A DNA stretch of 64,000 nucleotides from Streptomyces sp. NRRL B-3428. GTDB lineage: Bacteria > Actinomycetota > Actinomycetes > Streptomycetales > Streptomycetaceae. Shown one piece after another: positions 1 to 9,644 of this stretch (position 1 is its first letter; each line of letters opens with the position of its first letter). The notes under the pieces are model-generated. The model was not told the origin of the DNA, made no database searches, and worked only from the letters and a program-made list of their open reading frames with translations. Position numbers and translations under genes: made by a program. The stretch spans positions 329,735 to 393,734 of the forward strand of contig JOGW01000010.1 of assembly GCA_000721375.1 (NCBI GenBank), given 5' to 3'.

Positions 1-975
1 GATCAGCAGCATGCCGACGAGCGCGATGAGGAGGTACGGGACGGCGATCCAGGTCGGAAGGAGCGCGCCGATGAAGGAGACCGGGTCCTGGGCATTGGCG
101 AGGTCCGGGGTGCCGACCGCCATCACGGCGCCCATCAGGACCATCGGGAGCACGACGATGCCGGCGCCGCCGATCGTCGAGCCGACCATCTTGGGGGCGG
201 AGGCGGTGCGCGGCAGGTAGCGGGTGAAGTCGGGGGCCGACGGGACCCAGCTGATGCCGCCCGCGCCGATCATGCCGATACCCGCGATGACCATCGCGGC
301 CGAGCCGGCCGGCTTGTCGAAGACCGCGGACCAGTCGGTGTTCGCGATCAGGTAGACGAGCACGAGCACGCTGAAGGCGCCGAAGAGGTACGTGGACCAC
401 TTGCTGCAGACGCGCAGCGCGTTGATGCCCAGACCCGAGATCAGGAAGGTCAGCGCGACGAAGACCAGCAGCGTGACGATGATCAGCGCCGTGTTGGACT
501 TGATGCCGAAGACCAGGTCGAGGACGGTCAGGATCGCGTACGCGCCGGTGACCGCGTTGATGGTCTCCCAGCCCCAGCGGGCGATCCAGATCAGCGAGCC
601 CGGGAAGAGGTTGCCGCGCTGGCCGAAGACGGCGCGCGAAAGGGTCATACCGGGGGAGCCGCCGCGCTTGCCGGCGATCGAGATGAGACCCACGATGCCG
701 TACGAGACGATCGGCGCGACCGCGGCGACGATCAGGACCTGCCAGAAGTTCAGACCGTTGAAGACCACCAGGCCGGCGCCCATGGTCAGGAGCAGGACGC
801 TGATGTTGGCGGCGACCCAGGTGGGGAACAGTTCGCGGATCCTGCCGGTGCGCTCGTTGTCGGGGACCGGTTCGAGGCCCCGGGTCTCCATCGCGCTCTC
901 GTTCTGCGGCAGGGCGCTCTGGTTCTGCGGTATCGCGCTCTCGGGCTGAGCTTCGGGCGTGGCAGACGCAGACAT
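1..975 (-). CDS. NCS1-family purine/cytosine permease (3' end outside window)
   Basis: The reverse strand reads continuously from an ATG at 975 to the window edge, giving 325 residues with no stop. The polar N-terminus (about 45 residues, rich in P, Q and E) is followed by many hydrophobic segments typical of the NCS1 nucleobase:cation symporters (CodB/cytosine permease type). Visible family-like stretches are FPTWVAANIS, a Gly/Ser-rich RGGSPGMTLSRA segment and WVPSAPDFTRYLP. It should import a purine, cytosine or related compound across the membrane, but the substrate cannot be read from sequence. The gene is divergent from ftsY. The C-terminal part lies outside the window, so completeness cannot be judged. 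Confidence 0.85.
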   Translation of the reverse strand, partial: MSASATPEAQPESAIPQNQSALPQNESAMETRGLEPVPDNERTGRIRELFPTWVAANISVLLLTMGAGLVVFNGLNFWQVLIVAAVAPIVSYGIVGLISIAGKRGGSPGMTLSRAVFGQRGNLFPGSLIWIARWGWETINAVTGAYAILTVLDLVFGIKSNTALIIVTLLVFVALTFLISGLGINALRVCSKWSTYLFGAFSVLVLVYLIANTDWSAVFDKPAGSAAMVIAGIGMIGAGGISWVPSAPDFTRYLPRTASAPKMVGSTIGGAGIVVLPMVLMGAVMAVGTPDLANAQDPVSFIGALLPTWIAVPYLLIALVGMLLI

Positions 976-1131
976 GCACGTGCTCCGTGGGGGACGGGGG
1001 TGCCCTGTGGGGAGGGCGGGGAAGCATCCATCGTACATTCGCCCGAAAATGCCCCAATAGAGCCGTTCGTCCTTGGGGTGAATCTACAAGGGGAGACTCG
1101 CGGGCGGGACGTGGCTGATACTGGCCCTGTT

Positions 1132-2349
1132 ATGGAAATCGTCATCCTTGCTGTAGTCATCGCCCTGGTCGCGGTCGGTGCGATCAGCGGGCTCGTGGTC
1201 AGCGGCCGCAAGAAGAAGCAGCTGCCGCCCTCCGGCCCGTCGACCACACCGACCATCACCGCTCCCCCTGCCGAGCCGCACGTCGGCGACGAGGCCGCGG
1301 AGCCGAAGGAAGAGCCGCGCCGCACGATCGAGGAGGTGGAGCTCCCGAAGGCCGAGGCCCCCGCGCAGGAGGCCGCCCCGGTCGTCGTGGAGGAGCTCCC
1401 GCCCACGCCCGAGATCGACGTGCCCGAGCCCACGGCCGGCCGTCTGGTCCGGCTGCGCGCCCGGCTCGCCCGCTCCCAGAACTCGCTCGGCAAGGGGCTG
1501 CTCTCGCTGCTCTCGCGCGAGCACCTGGACGAGGACACGTGGGAGGAGATCGAGGACACCCTGCTCACCGCGGACGTCGGTGTCGCGCCCACCCAGGAGC
1601 TCGTCGAGCGGTTGCGGGAGCGCGTGAAGGTCCTCGGCACGCGTACACCCGAGGAGCTGCGCGCCCTGCTGCGCGAGGAGCTGCTCGCGCTCGTCGGCAC
1701 CGACATGGACCGTGTGGTCAAGACCGAGAACGACCGGGAGACCCCGGGCATCGTGATGGTCGTCGGTGTGAACGGCACCGGCAAGACCACCACCACCGGC
1801 AAGCTGGCCCGCGTCCTGGTCGCCGACGGCAACACCGTCGTCCTCGGCGCCGCGGACACCTTCCGTGCGGCGGCCGCCGATCAGCTGCAGACCTGGGGCG
1901 AGCGCGTGGGTGCCTACACCGTGCGCGGGCCCGAGGGCGGCGACCCGGCCTCCATCGCGTTCGACGCGGTGAAGGAGGGCAAGGAGATGGGTGTCGACGT
2001 GGTGCTCATCGACACCGCGGGCCGACTGCACACCAAGACCGGTCTCATGGACGAGCTCGGCAAGGTCAAGCGCGTCGTCGAGAAGCACGCGCCGCTCGAC
2101 GAGGTGCTGCTCGTGCTCGACGCGACCACGGGTCAGAACGGCCTGGTGCAGGCCCGGGTCTTCGCCGAGGTCGTGGACATCACGGGCATCGTGCTCACGA
2201 AGCTGGACGGTACGGCCAAGGGCGGCATCGTGGTCGCGGTCCAGCGTGAGCTCGGGGTCCCGGTCAAGCTCGTGGGTCTCGGCGAGGGTCCGGACGACCT
2301 GGCTCCGTTCGAGCCGGAGGCGTTCGTGGATGCGCTGATCGGCGACTGA
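1132..2349 (+). CDS. ftsY: Signal recognition particle receptor FtsY
   Basis: FtsY is the SRP receptor GTPase that docks Ffh-ribosome complexes at the membrane for co-translational insertion. The 405-residue product starts with one hydrophobic segment (residues 1-25, followed by RKKKQ) and an acidic, proline-rich linker. The NG domain follows, with the P-loop GVNGTGKTTT from about residue 212, DTAGR from about 294, and TKLDGTAKGG near the C-terminus. I chose the ATG at 1132 because it places the membrane anchor at the extreme N-terminus; the frame is open further upstream but that sequence has no family character. A strong hairpin terminator follows at 2367. Its partner ffh lies about 8 kb downstream. 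Confidence 0.97.
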   Translation: MEIVILAVVIALVAVGAISGLVVSGRKKKQLPPSGPSTTPTITAPPAEPHVGDEAAEPKEEPRRTIEEVELPKAEAPAQEAAPVVVEELPPTPEIDVPEPTAGRLVRLRARLARSQNSLGKGLLSLLSREHLDEDTWEEIEDTLLTADVGVAPTQELVERLRERVKVLGTRTPEELRALLREELLALVGTDMDRVVKTENDRETPGIVMVVGVNGTGKTTTTGKLARVLVADGNTVVLGAADTFRAAAADQLQTWGERVGAYTVRGPEGGDPASIAFDAVKEGKEMGVDVVLIDTAGRLHTKTGLMDELGKVKRVVEKHAPLDEVLLVLDATTGQNGLVQARVFAEVVDITGIVLTKLDGTAKGGIVVAVQRELGVPVKLVGLGEGPDDLAPFEPEAFVDALIGD

Positions 2350-2366
2350 GTTCTCTTGAGCGTGCG

Positions 2367-2397
2367 AAGGGCCCGCCCCCGTCGGGGGCGGGCCCTT
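2367..2397. terminator. Bidirectional terminator hairpin between ftsY and the convergent Prim-Pol gene
   Basis: A perfect 14-bp GC-rich stem (2367-2380 with 2384-2397) has a 3-nt loop and is followed by TTTT-like sequence on the plus strand. It starts 17 bp after the ftsY stop and 15 bp before the end of the convergent gene, so it can serve both. Confidence 0.85.
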
Positions 2398-2411
2398 TTG
2401 CCTGTCCGGTG

Positions 2412-3089
2412 TCAGCGCAGCGGTGAGGACGGTCCCGTACGGTGCGACGCATAAGCCAACGCCCCCAGCACCAACCGCGCCTGCGGCGGGTTGGACGCCG
2501 AGTCGAGACCCGGGGCACGCAGCCAGCGGACCGGGCCGAGGCCCGCGCGGTCCGACGGGGGAGCCGTGATGAAGTCGCCGCGGCCCAGGCCTCGCAGGTC
2601 GAGGGCGGCGTCGTCCCAGCCCATCCGGTAGAGGAGCGCGGGCAGTTCGGCCGCCGCCCCGGGAGCGACGAAGAACTGGGCGCGGCGGTCCGGGGTGGAG
2701 ATGACCGGGCCGAGGGGGAGGCCCATCCGTTCAAGGCGGATCAGGGCGCGGCGGCCCGCCGACTCGGAGACCTCGAGGATGTCGAAGGTGCGGCCGACCG
2801 GGAGCATCGCGGCGGCACCGGGGAACTCGCCCCAGGCGCGGGTGACTTCGTCGAGCGTGGCGCCCGCGGGCAGCTCGCCGGCGAAGGAGAGGGGGTGGGC
2901 GCCGGGCGCCGCACACCTCGTGTCACCGCAGGAGCAACTGCCGGACGCGGCACGGGCACCCGGGACGACGGCCCAGCCCCACAGCCCGGTGAACTCGGCC
3001 ACGGCCGTGCACTCGGACATCCGACCGCGCCGCCGCGCACCGGTGCGGTTCTCGCGGATACCGCGGCTGCCGCCGATAGTGAAGCCCAT
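2412..3089 (-). CDS. Stand-alone, apparently degenerate Prim-Pol (bifunctional DNA primase/polymerase-like) domain protein
   Basis: The 225-residue product resembles the AEP-type bifunctional primase/polymerase domain. It has an N-terminal WGWAVVPG segment, a Cys cluster CSCGDTRCAAPGAHP like the family's CxCG..C...GKHP element, and a later beta-rich core. The usual catalytic acidic pair (a D-x-D in a VVDVD-like strand) appears as FDILEVSE, so polymerase activity looks doubtful. There is no helicase domain. The start at 3089 has a strong GGAGGGGG ribosome site directly upstream; longer starts would not. It converges on ftsY and is divergent from nsdA across a long gap. Family assignment is moderate and function is unknown. 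Confidence 0.7.
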   Translation of the reverse strand: MGFTIGGSRGIRENRTGARRRGRMSECTAVAEFTGLWGWAVVPGARAASGSCSCGDTRCAAPGAHPLSFAGELPAGATLDEVTRAWGEFPGAAAMLPVGRTFDILEVSESAGRRALIRLERMGLPLGPVISTPDRRAQFFVAPGAAAELPALLYRMGWDDAALDLRGLGRGDFITAPPSDRAGLGPVRWLRAPGLDSASNPPQARLVLGALAYASHRTGPSSPLR

Positions 3090-3528
3090 GCCCCCTCCAA
3101 CGGGTCGAACGCGTCCATGGTTACGAGCCGGAGTGCGCCCGTGACTCTCCGTGTGGCGGCGCCCCATGGTCGGATGCGGCGCCCGGGATGGTCACGGGTG
3201 GTGAACGGGCGGCCGTGCGCCCCGGTGCGCATCGCTCCGCCCACTCCAGCCCGTCATGTGTCAAGTGAATCGCGTGTAGCCGAAGCTGAGTTCATTCGAA
3301 GGGGTGGCGAAAGGTGGCGTTTCCTGGAACGCCCTCGCCGGGAGGGTGATCGTAGGATTACTTTCGGTGCACAGACCCGGGGCCGTATGCGGTCGTGGGT
3401 ATGCCGGAGGCAAGTCGGTTTCCTGTTCGACGGGTGAGCAAGTGCCGGACAAGGAGACCCGACTCACGGCATTCTGTAGGGAGTTGAGGATTCAAGGGCC
3501 TCGGCGACAGAGGGATGGGGGCGTTCCA
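3090..3528. other. 439-bp divergent intergenic region between the Prim-Pol gene and nsdA
   Basis: This gap must hold the promoters for both divergent genes. The nsdA frame stays open through part of it, but the residues there have no family character. I see no convincing -35/-10 pair, no strong hairpin, and no RNA gene. A TAGGAT at 3353-3358 could be a -10 for nsdA but lacks a matching -35. Confidence 0.5.
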
Positions 3529-4998
3529 GTGGGCGGCACGGGAGGCGGTACGCATGCCGAGAAGCGCCCCAACGAGCAGCTGACGTCCTGGTTCGTACGC
3601 AGCGGCTGGTCGAAGGGTGAGCTGGCGCGGCAGGTCAACCGTCGCGCGCGCCAGATGGGCGCCAACCACATCTCCACCGACACTTCGCGCGTACGCCGCT
3701 GGCTGGACGGCGAGCAGCCGCGCGAGCCCATTCCGCGGATCATGTCGGAGCTGTTCTCCGAGCGCTTCGGCTGCGTCGTCGCCGTCGAGGACCTCGGCCT
3801 GCGTGTGGCGCATCAGGCACCCTCCGTGTCCGGAGTGGATCTGCCGTGGACCGGTGAGCAGACGGTCGAGCTGATCAGCGAGTTCTCGCGCAGCGACCTG
3901 ATGCTCGCCCGGCGGGGCTTCCTCGGTACCTCACTCGCCCTGTCCGCGGGCCCCTCCCTGATCGAGCCGATGCAGCGCTGGCTGGTGCCGACGCCGGCCG
4001 CGGCCGCCGCGCCCGAGCCGCCCATCCCGATCCGGCGTGGCAGCCGGCTGTCCGGGCCCGAGCTCGATCTGCTCGAGTCGACCACCGTGATGTTCCGGCA
4101 GTGGGACGCGCAGTGCGGAGGAGGCCTCAGGCGCAAGGCGGTCGTGGGACAGCTGCACGAGGTGACCGACCTGCTGCAGGAGCCGCAGCCCGACGAGACC
4201 CAGCGGCGGCTCTTCAAGATCGCGGCCGAACTCGCCGAGCTGGCCGGGTGGATGAGCTACGACGTGGGCCTGCAGCCCACCGCGCAGAAGTACTTCGTGC
4301 TCGCGCTGCACGCCGCCAAGGAAGGCGGGGACAAGCCGCTCGGCTCGTACATCCTGTCCGGGATGAGCCGGCAGATGATCCATCTCGGTCGGCCGGATGA
4401 CGCTCTTGAACTCATCCACCTTGCGCAGTACGGCAGTCGGGACTGCGCCACTCCGCGTACGCAGGCGATGCTGTATGCGATGGAGGCCCGCGCGTACGCG
4501 AACATGGGCCAGCCCAGCAAGACCAAGCGGGCCGTGCGGATGGCCGAGGACACCTTCGCCGACGCGCTCGAAGCGGGCGAGCCCGAGCCCGACTGGATCC
4601 GCTTCTTCTCCGAAGCGGAGCTGAACGGGGAGAACGCGCACTCGTACCGCGACCTCGCCTATGTGGCGGGCCGCAGCCCCACGTACGCCTCGCTCGCGCA
4701 GCCCGTGATGGCGCGTGCGGTGGAGCTGTTCGCCGAGGACGCCGAGCACCAGCGGTCGTACGCGCTGAATCTGATCGGCATGGCGACCGTGCATCTGCTG
4801 CAGAAGGAGCCCGAGCAGAGCGTGGTGCTCGCGGAGAAGGCGCTGCGTGTGGCCAAGAGGGTGCGCTCCGAACGGGTCAACACCCGGCTCCGTAAGACCC
4901 TCGACTCGGTCGTACGCGACTTCGGCGAGGACAACAAGATCGTCGATCTGACCGACCGGCTCGCCCGGCAGCTGCCCGAGTCGGCGGAGGCCGTCTGA
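3529..4998 (+). CDS. nsdA: NsdA-family negative regulator of differentiation and antibiotic production
   Basis: NsdA is known in S. coelicolor as a negative regulator of sporulation and antibiotic synthesis. The 489-residue protein fits the known size of about 500. It begins with a helix-rich region (PNEQLTSWFVRSGWSKGELARQ) resembling a DNA-binding helix-turn-helix that includes RRWLDGEQPRE. A segment MLARRGFLGTSLALSAG follows at about residues 125-141, and then a long helical region of TPR-like repeats covers the C-terminal two thirds. I chose the GTG at 3529 because the product then begins GGTGGGTHAEKRPNE, the start expected for the family; upstream frame lacks conservation-like character. 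It stands alone, upstream of the nitrogen operon and in the same orientation. Confidence 0.92.
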   Translation: MGGTGGGTHAEKRPNEQLTSWFVRSGWSKGELARQVNRRARQMGANHISTDTSRVRRWLDGEQPREPIPRIMSELFSERFGCVVAVEDLGLRVAHQAPSVSGVDLPWTGEQTVELISEFSRSDLMLARRGFLGTSLALSAGPSLIEPMQRWLVPTPAAAAAPEPPIPIRRGSRLSGPELDLLESTTVMFRQWDAQCGGGLRRKAVVGQLHEVTDLLQEPQPDETQRRLFKIAAELAELAGWMSYDVGLQPTAQKYFVLALHAAKEGGDKPLGSYILSGMSRQMIHLGRPDDALELIHLAQYGSRDCATPRTQAMLYAMEARAYANMGQPSKTKRAVRMAEDTFADALEAGEPEPDWIRFFSEAELNGENAHSYRDLAYVAGRSPTYASLAQPVMARAVELFAEDAEHQRSYALNLIGMATVHLLQKEPEQSVVLAEKALRVAKRVRSERVNTRLRKTLDSVVRDFGEDNKIVDLTDRLARQLPESAEAV

Positions 4999-5323
4999 AC
5001 CTGTAAGGCCCCGTGCACCACCCCTGAACCCCGGCCGCGGCCGGCCATTCCGAACCACTCGACTCGGCTCCCCCACCGCCAGGTCAACCGGATGGCCCCC
5101 GCGGCCGGCTTTTTGTGTGCTGCACAGGATAGATGCGGACACATCGCCCGACCGGGGCAGTTCATGTACGCGTAACACGCGCGACCTCTTCGTCACTGCC
5201 GCGAAACATCGAGGGGCTTCCGCCGAAACGGCGCTGCGCGAACCTCTGGCTCATAACCGGCCCACCCCTCATGCACCGCCAGCTTCGCCCGCACGGGCCG
5301 CATACGACGACGAGGAGACGCCG
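4999..5323 (+). other. 325-bp nsdA-amtB intergenic region with nitrogen control elements
   Basis: The left part (4999-5110) is a GC-rich run with the palindromic CGGCCGCGGCCGG and a T-run after a CGGCCGG at 5103-5113, possibly a weak nsdA terminator. The right part holds the GlnR-like box described separately and the amtB ribosome site (GAGGAGA at 5312-5318). Confidence 0.5.
5172..5207 (+). promoter_or_regulatory. Candidate GlnR binding site upstream of amtB
   Basis: GTCAC (5192-5196), six bases, then GAAAC (5203-5207) matches the GTNAC-N6-GAAAC consensus of actinobacterial GlnR exactly. A weaker half pair, GTAAC-N6-GACCT, sits at 5172-5187. The site is 117 bp upstream of the amtB start. GlnR is known to activate amtB-glnK-glnD in S. 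coelicolor under nitrogen limitation. The spacing between the two pairs is 20 rather than the usual 22 bp. Confidence 0.7.
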
Positions 5324-7020
<1,697 letters not shown>

Positions 7021-7057
7021 CCGGCAACGGGTAACTGAACAGGCAAGGAGCTGCTGG

Positions 7058-9487
7058 GTGACGACGACGGACACCGTGACGGAATCTCAGGGGGATGCGA
7101 ATCCCAGCGGCTATGCGGCGGCCCGGCTGCGCCTCCTTCAAGGGGAGGAGCGATCCGGGCCGCCGCGCCGTGCTGCCCTCGCGCAGCTCACGGACGAGTG
7201 GCTGGCCGGGCTCTTCGCGGGCGGTGCGCCTTTGAAGGGCACCGCGCTGGTAGCGGTCGGCGGTTACGGACGCGGTGAGCTGTCGCCGCGCAGCGACCTC
7301 GATCTGCTTCTGCTGCACGACGGCAGCGCGGACGCGGGCGCCATCGCCTCGCTGGCCGACCGCATCTGGTACCCGGTGTGGGATCTCGGGCTCGCGCTCG
7401 ACCACTCCGTGCGTACGGCGGGGGAGGTGCGCAAGACGGCGGGCGAGGATCTGAAGGTGCAGCTGGGGCTGCTCGACGCCCGTCATATCGCCGGTGACCT
7501 GGGGCTCACGGCCGGGGTGCGGACCTCGGTCCTCGCCGACTGGCGCAATCAGGCCCCCCGCCGGCTCGGCGAACTGCAGGAGCTGTGCGGTGAACGGGCC
7601 GAGCGGCAGGGCGAGTTGCAGTACCTCCTGGAGCCCGATCTGAAAGAGGCGCGGGGCGGACTGCGGGACGCCACCGCGCTGCGGGCCGTCGCGGCCTCCT
7701 GGCTGGCGGATGCGCCACGGGCGGGGCTCGACGAGGCGCGGCGGCGCCTGCTCGACGTACGCGACGCACTGCATCTGGTGACCGGGCGGGCCACGGACCG
7801 GCTCGCGCTGCAGGAGCAGGATCAAGTCGCCGCATCTTTGGGGCTGTTGGACGCGGACACCCTTCTGCGCCAGGTATACGAAGCGGCCCGGACCATCTCG
7901 TACGCGAGCGATGTGACCTGGCGCGAGGTGGGCCGGGTGCTGCGCTCGCGCAAGGCCAAGCCGCGACTGCGGGCGATGCTCGGGTCGAAGGCGGCGCCCG
8001 AGCGGACTCCCTTGGCGGAGGGGGTCGTCGAGCTCGACGGCGAGGTGGTGCTCGCGCGGGTGGCGCGGCCGGATCGCGATCCGGTGCTTCCGCTGCGGGC
8101 CGCCGCGGCGGCGGCGCAGGCCGGACTGCCGCTCTCTCTGCATGCCGTACGGGCGTTGGCGGGCGCTGCCCGTCCGCTGCCCGCTCCGTGGCCGGCCGAG
8201 GCGCGCGAGCAGTTCGTGACGCTGCTCGGGGCCGGGCGGCCGACGGTCGCGGTGTGGGAGGCGCTGGAGGCCGAAGGGCTGATCACGCGGCTGCTGCCCG
8301 ACTGGGAGCGGGTGCGGTGCCGGCCGCAGCGCAACGCCGTACACACCTGGACGGTCGACCGGCATCTGGTCGAGGCCGCGGTGCAGGCTTCGGAACTGAC
8401 ACGTCGGGTGCACCGGCCCGACCTGCTGCTGGTGGCCGCACTGCTGCACGACATCGGCAAGGGCTGGCCCGGTGACCACTCGGAGGCCGGAGAGGTCATC
8501 GCCCGTGACGTGGCCGCGCGGATCGGCTTCGACCGCGGCGACGTCGAGGTGCTCTCCACTCTCGTACGCCACCATCTGCTGCTCATCGACACGGCGACCC
8601 GGCGCGATCTCGACGACCCGGCGACGATCCGGTCCGTGGCGGAGGCGGTCGGGTCGGCCGGGGTGCTCGAGCTGCTGCACGCGCTGACCGAGGCGGACGC
8701 GCTCGCGACCGGGCCCGCCGCGTGGTCGACCTGGCGTGGATCGCTGGTGGCCGATCTCGTGAAGCGTGTGGGCGCGCTGCTCGCCGGGGATCCGGTGCCG
8801 GATCCCTCGCAGGTGGAGTACACCGTCGAGCAGGAGCGGCTTGCGCTCGAGGCCTTCCGGACCGCGGGGCCGGTGCTGACGCTGCGGGCGCAGACGGAAG
8901 GGGCCGGCGCCGACGAGCCCGTCGGGGTCGAGCTCCTGGTGGCCGTACCCGATCAGCCCGGGGTACTGCCGGCGGTCGCGGGTGTGCTCGCGATGCACCG
9001 GCTGACCGTGCGCACGGCGGATCTGCGGGCGGTCTCGCTGCCGGACGACGTGGGTCCCGGGTCGGTGCTGCTGCTTCAGTGGCGGGTGGCGGCCGAGTAC
9101 GGCTCCCTGCCGGAGGCGGCCCGGCTGCGGGCCGATCTCGTACGGGCCCTGGACGGGTCCCTCGACATCGCGGCGCGGCTTGCCGAGCGGGATGCGGCGT
9201 ATCCGAGGCGGCGGGGCGCCGTGGCTCCGCCTGCGCGGGTGTCGGTGGCGCCGGCCGGGTCGCGGCTGGCGACCGTGATCGAGGTGCGGGCCCAGGATGC
9301 GCCCGGGTTGCTGCATCGGATCGGACGGGCCCTGGAGAGCGTGGGGGTCATGGTGCGGTCGGCGCATGTCAGCACGCTGGGGTCCAACGCGGTGGACGCG
9401 TTCTATGTGACGGGGCCGGAGGGTGCACCGTTGGCCGCGGAGGACGCGGCGGAGGTGGTGAGGTCGGTGGAGGGGGCGCTCAGGTAG
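7058..9487 (+). CDS. glnD: PII nucleotidyltransferase GlnD
   Basis: GlnD covalently modifies and demodifies PII; in streptomycetes it is known to adenylylate GlnK rather than uridylylate it. The 809-residue protein has the nucleotidyltransferase motif GGYGRGELSPRSDLD (residues 68-82, metal-binding aspartates 80 and 82). A helical region follows, then an HD domain (HTWTVDRH from His429 and LLHDIGKG with His464-Asp465), and two C-terminal ACT domains (about residues 625-700 and 740-805). The GTG at 7058 has an AAGGAG site 7 bp upstream. It is the last gene of the amtB operon. Confidence 0.95.
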   Translation: MTTTDTVTESQGDANPSGYAAARLRLLQGEERSGPPRRAALAQLTDEWLAGLFAGGAPLKGTALVAVGGYGRGELSPRSDLDLLLLHDGSADAGAIASLADRIWYPVWDLGLALDHSVRTAGEVRKTAGEDLKVQLGLLDARHIAGDLGLTAGVRTSVLADWRNQAPRRLGELQELCGERAERQGELQYLLEPDLKEARGGLRDATALRAVAASWLADAPRAGLDEARRRLLDVRDALHLVTGRATDRLALQEQDQVAASLGLLDADTLLRQVYEAARTISYASDVTWREVGRVLRSRKAKPRLRAMLGSKAAPERTPLAEGVVELDGEVVLARVARPDRDPVLPLRAAAAAAQAGLPLSLHAVRALAGAARPLPAPWPAEAREQFVTLLGAGRPTVAVWEALEAEGLITRLLPDWERVRCRPQRNAVHTWTVDRHLVEAAVQASELTRRVHRPDLLLVAALLHDIGKGWPGDHSEAGEVIARDVAARIGFDRGDVEVLSTLVRHHLLLIDTATRRDLDDPATIRSVAEAVGSAGVLELLHALTEADALATGPAAWSTWRGSLVADLVKRVGALLAGDPVPDPSQVEYTVEQERLALEAFRTAGPVLTLRAQTEGAGADEPVGVELLVAVPDQPGVLPAVAGVLAMHRLTVRTADLRAVSLPDDVGPGSVLLLQWRVAAEYGSLPEAARLRADLVRALDGSLDIAARLAERDAAYPRRRGAVAPPARVSVAPAGSRLATVIEVRAQDAPGLLHRIGRALESVGVMVRSAHVSTLGSNAVDAFYVTGPEGAPLAAEDAAEVVRSVEGALR

Positions 9488-9574
9488 GGGCGCCGAATAC
9501 GGGCCGGCCGGGTAGTTCCGTACGCACGGTCGGCTCACTTCCCGGGCCAGATACCCTGGAAGGCGCACCAACCC

Positions 9575-9615
9575 GCCCCCAAGCTCTCGGCTGCGCTCGA
9601 GCAGGGGGTGCCCCC
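9575..9615. repeat. Candidate dispersed intergenic repeat with inverted-repeat structure
   Basis: Between glnD and ffh a run of C (9576-9580), GCTC, a central TCGGCTGCGCTC, GAGC and a run of G (9604-9608) form an imperfect inverted repeat, followed by GTGCCCCC. From memory, close variants of this string are scattered between genes in many Streptomyces genomes; this could not be checked here. Confidence 0.45.
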
Positions 9616-9644
9616 GCCCACCGACCCGAGGATTCGCGACCGCC

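Noticed and set aside
3304..3528. Longer N-terminus for nsdA beginning at 3304
   Set aside because: The extra 75 codons look like non-coding translation and the family start fits GTG 3529.
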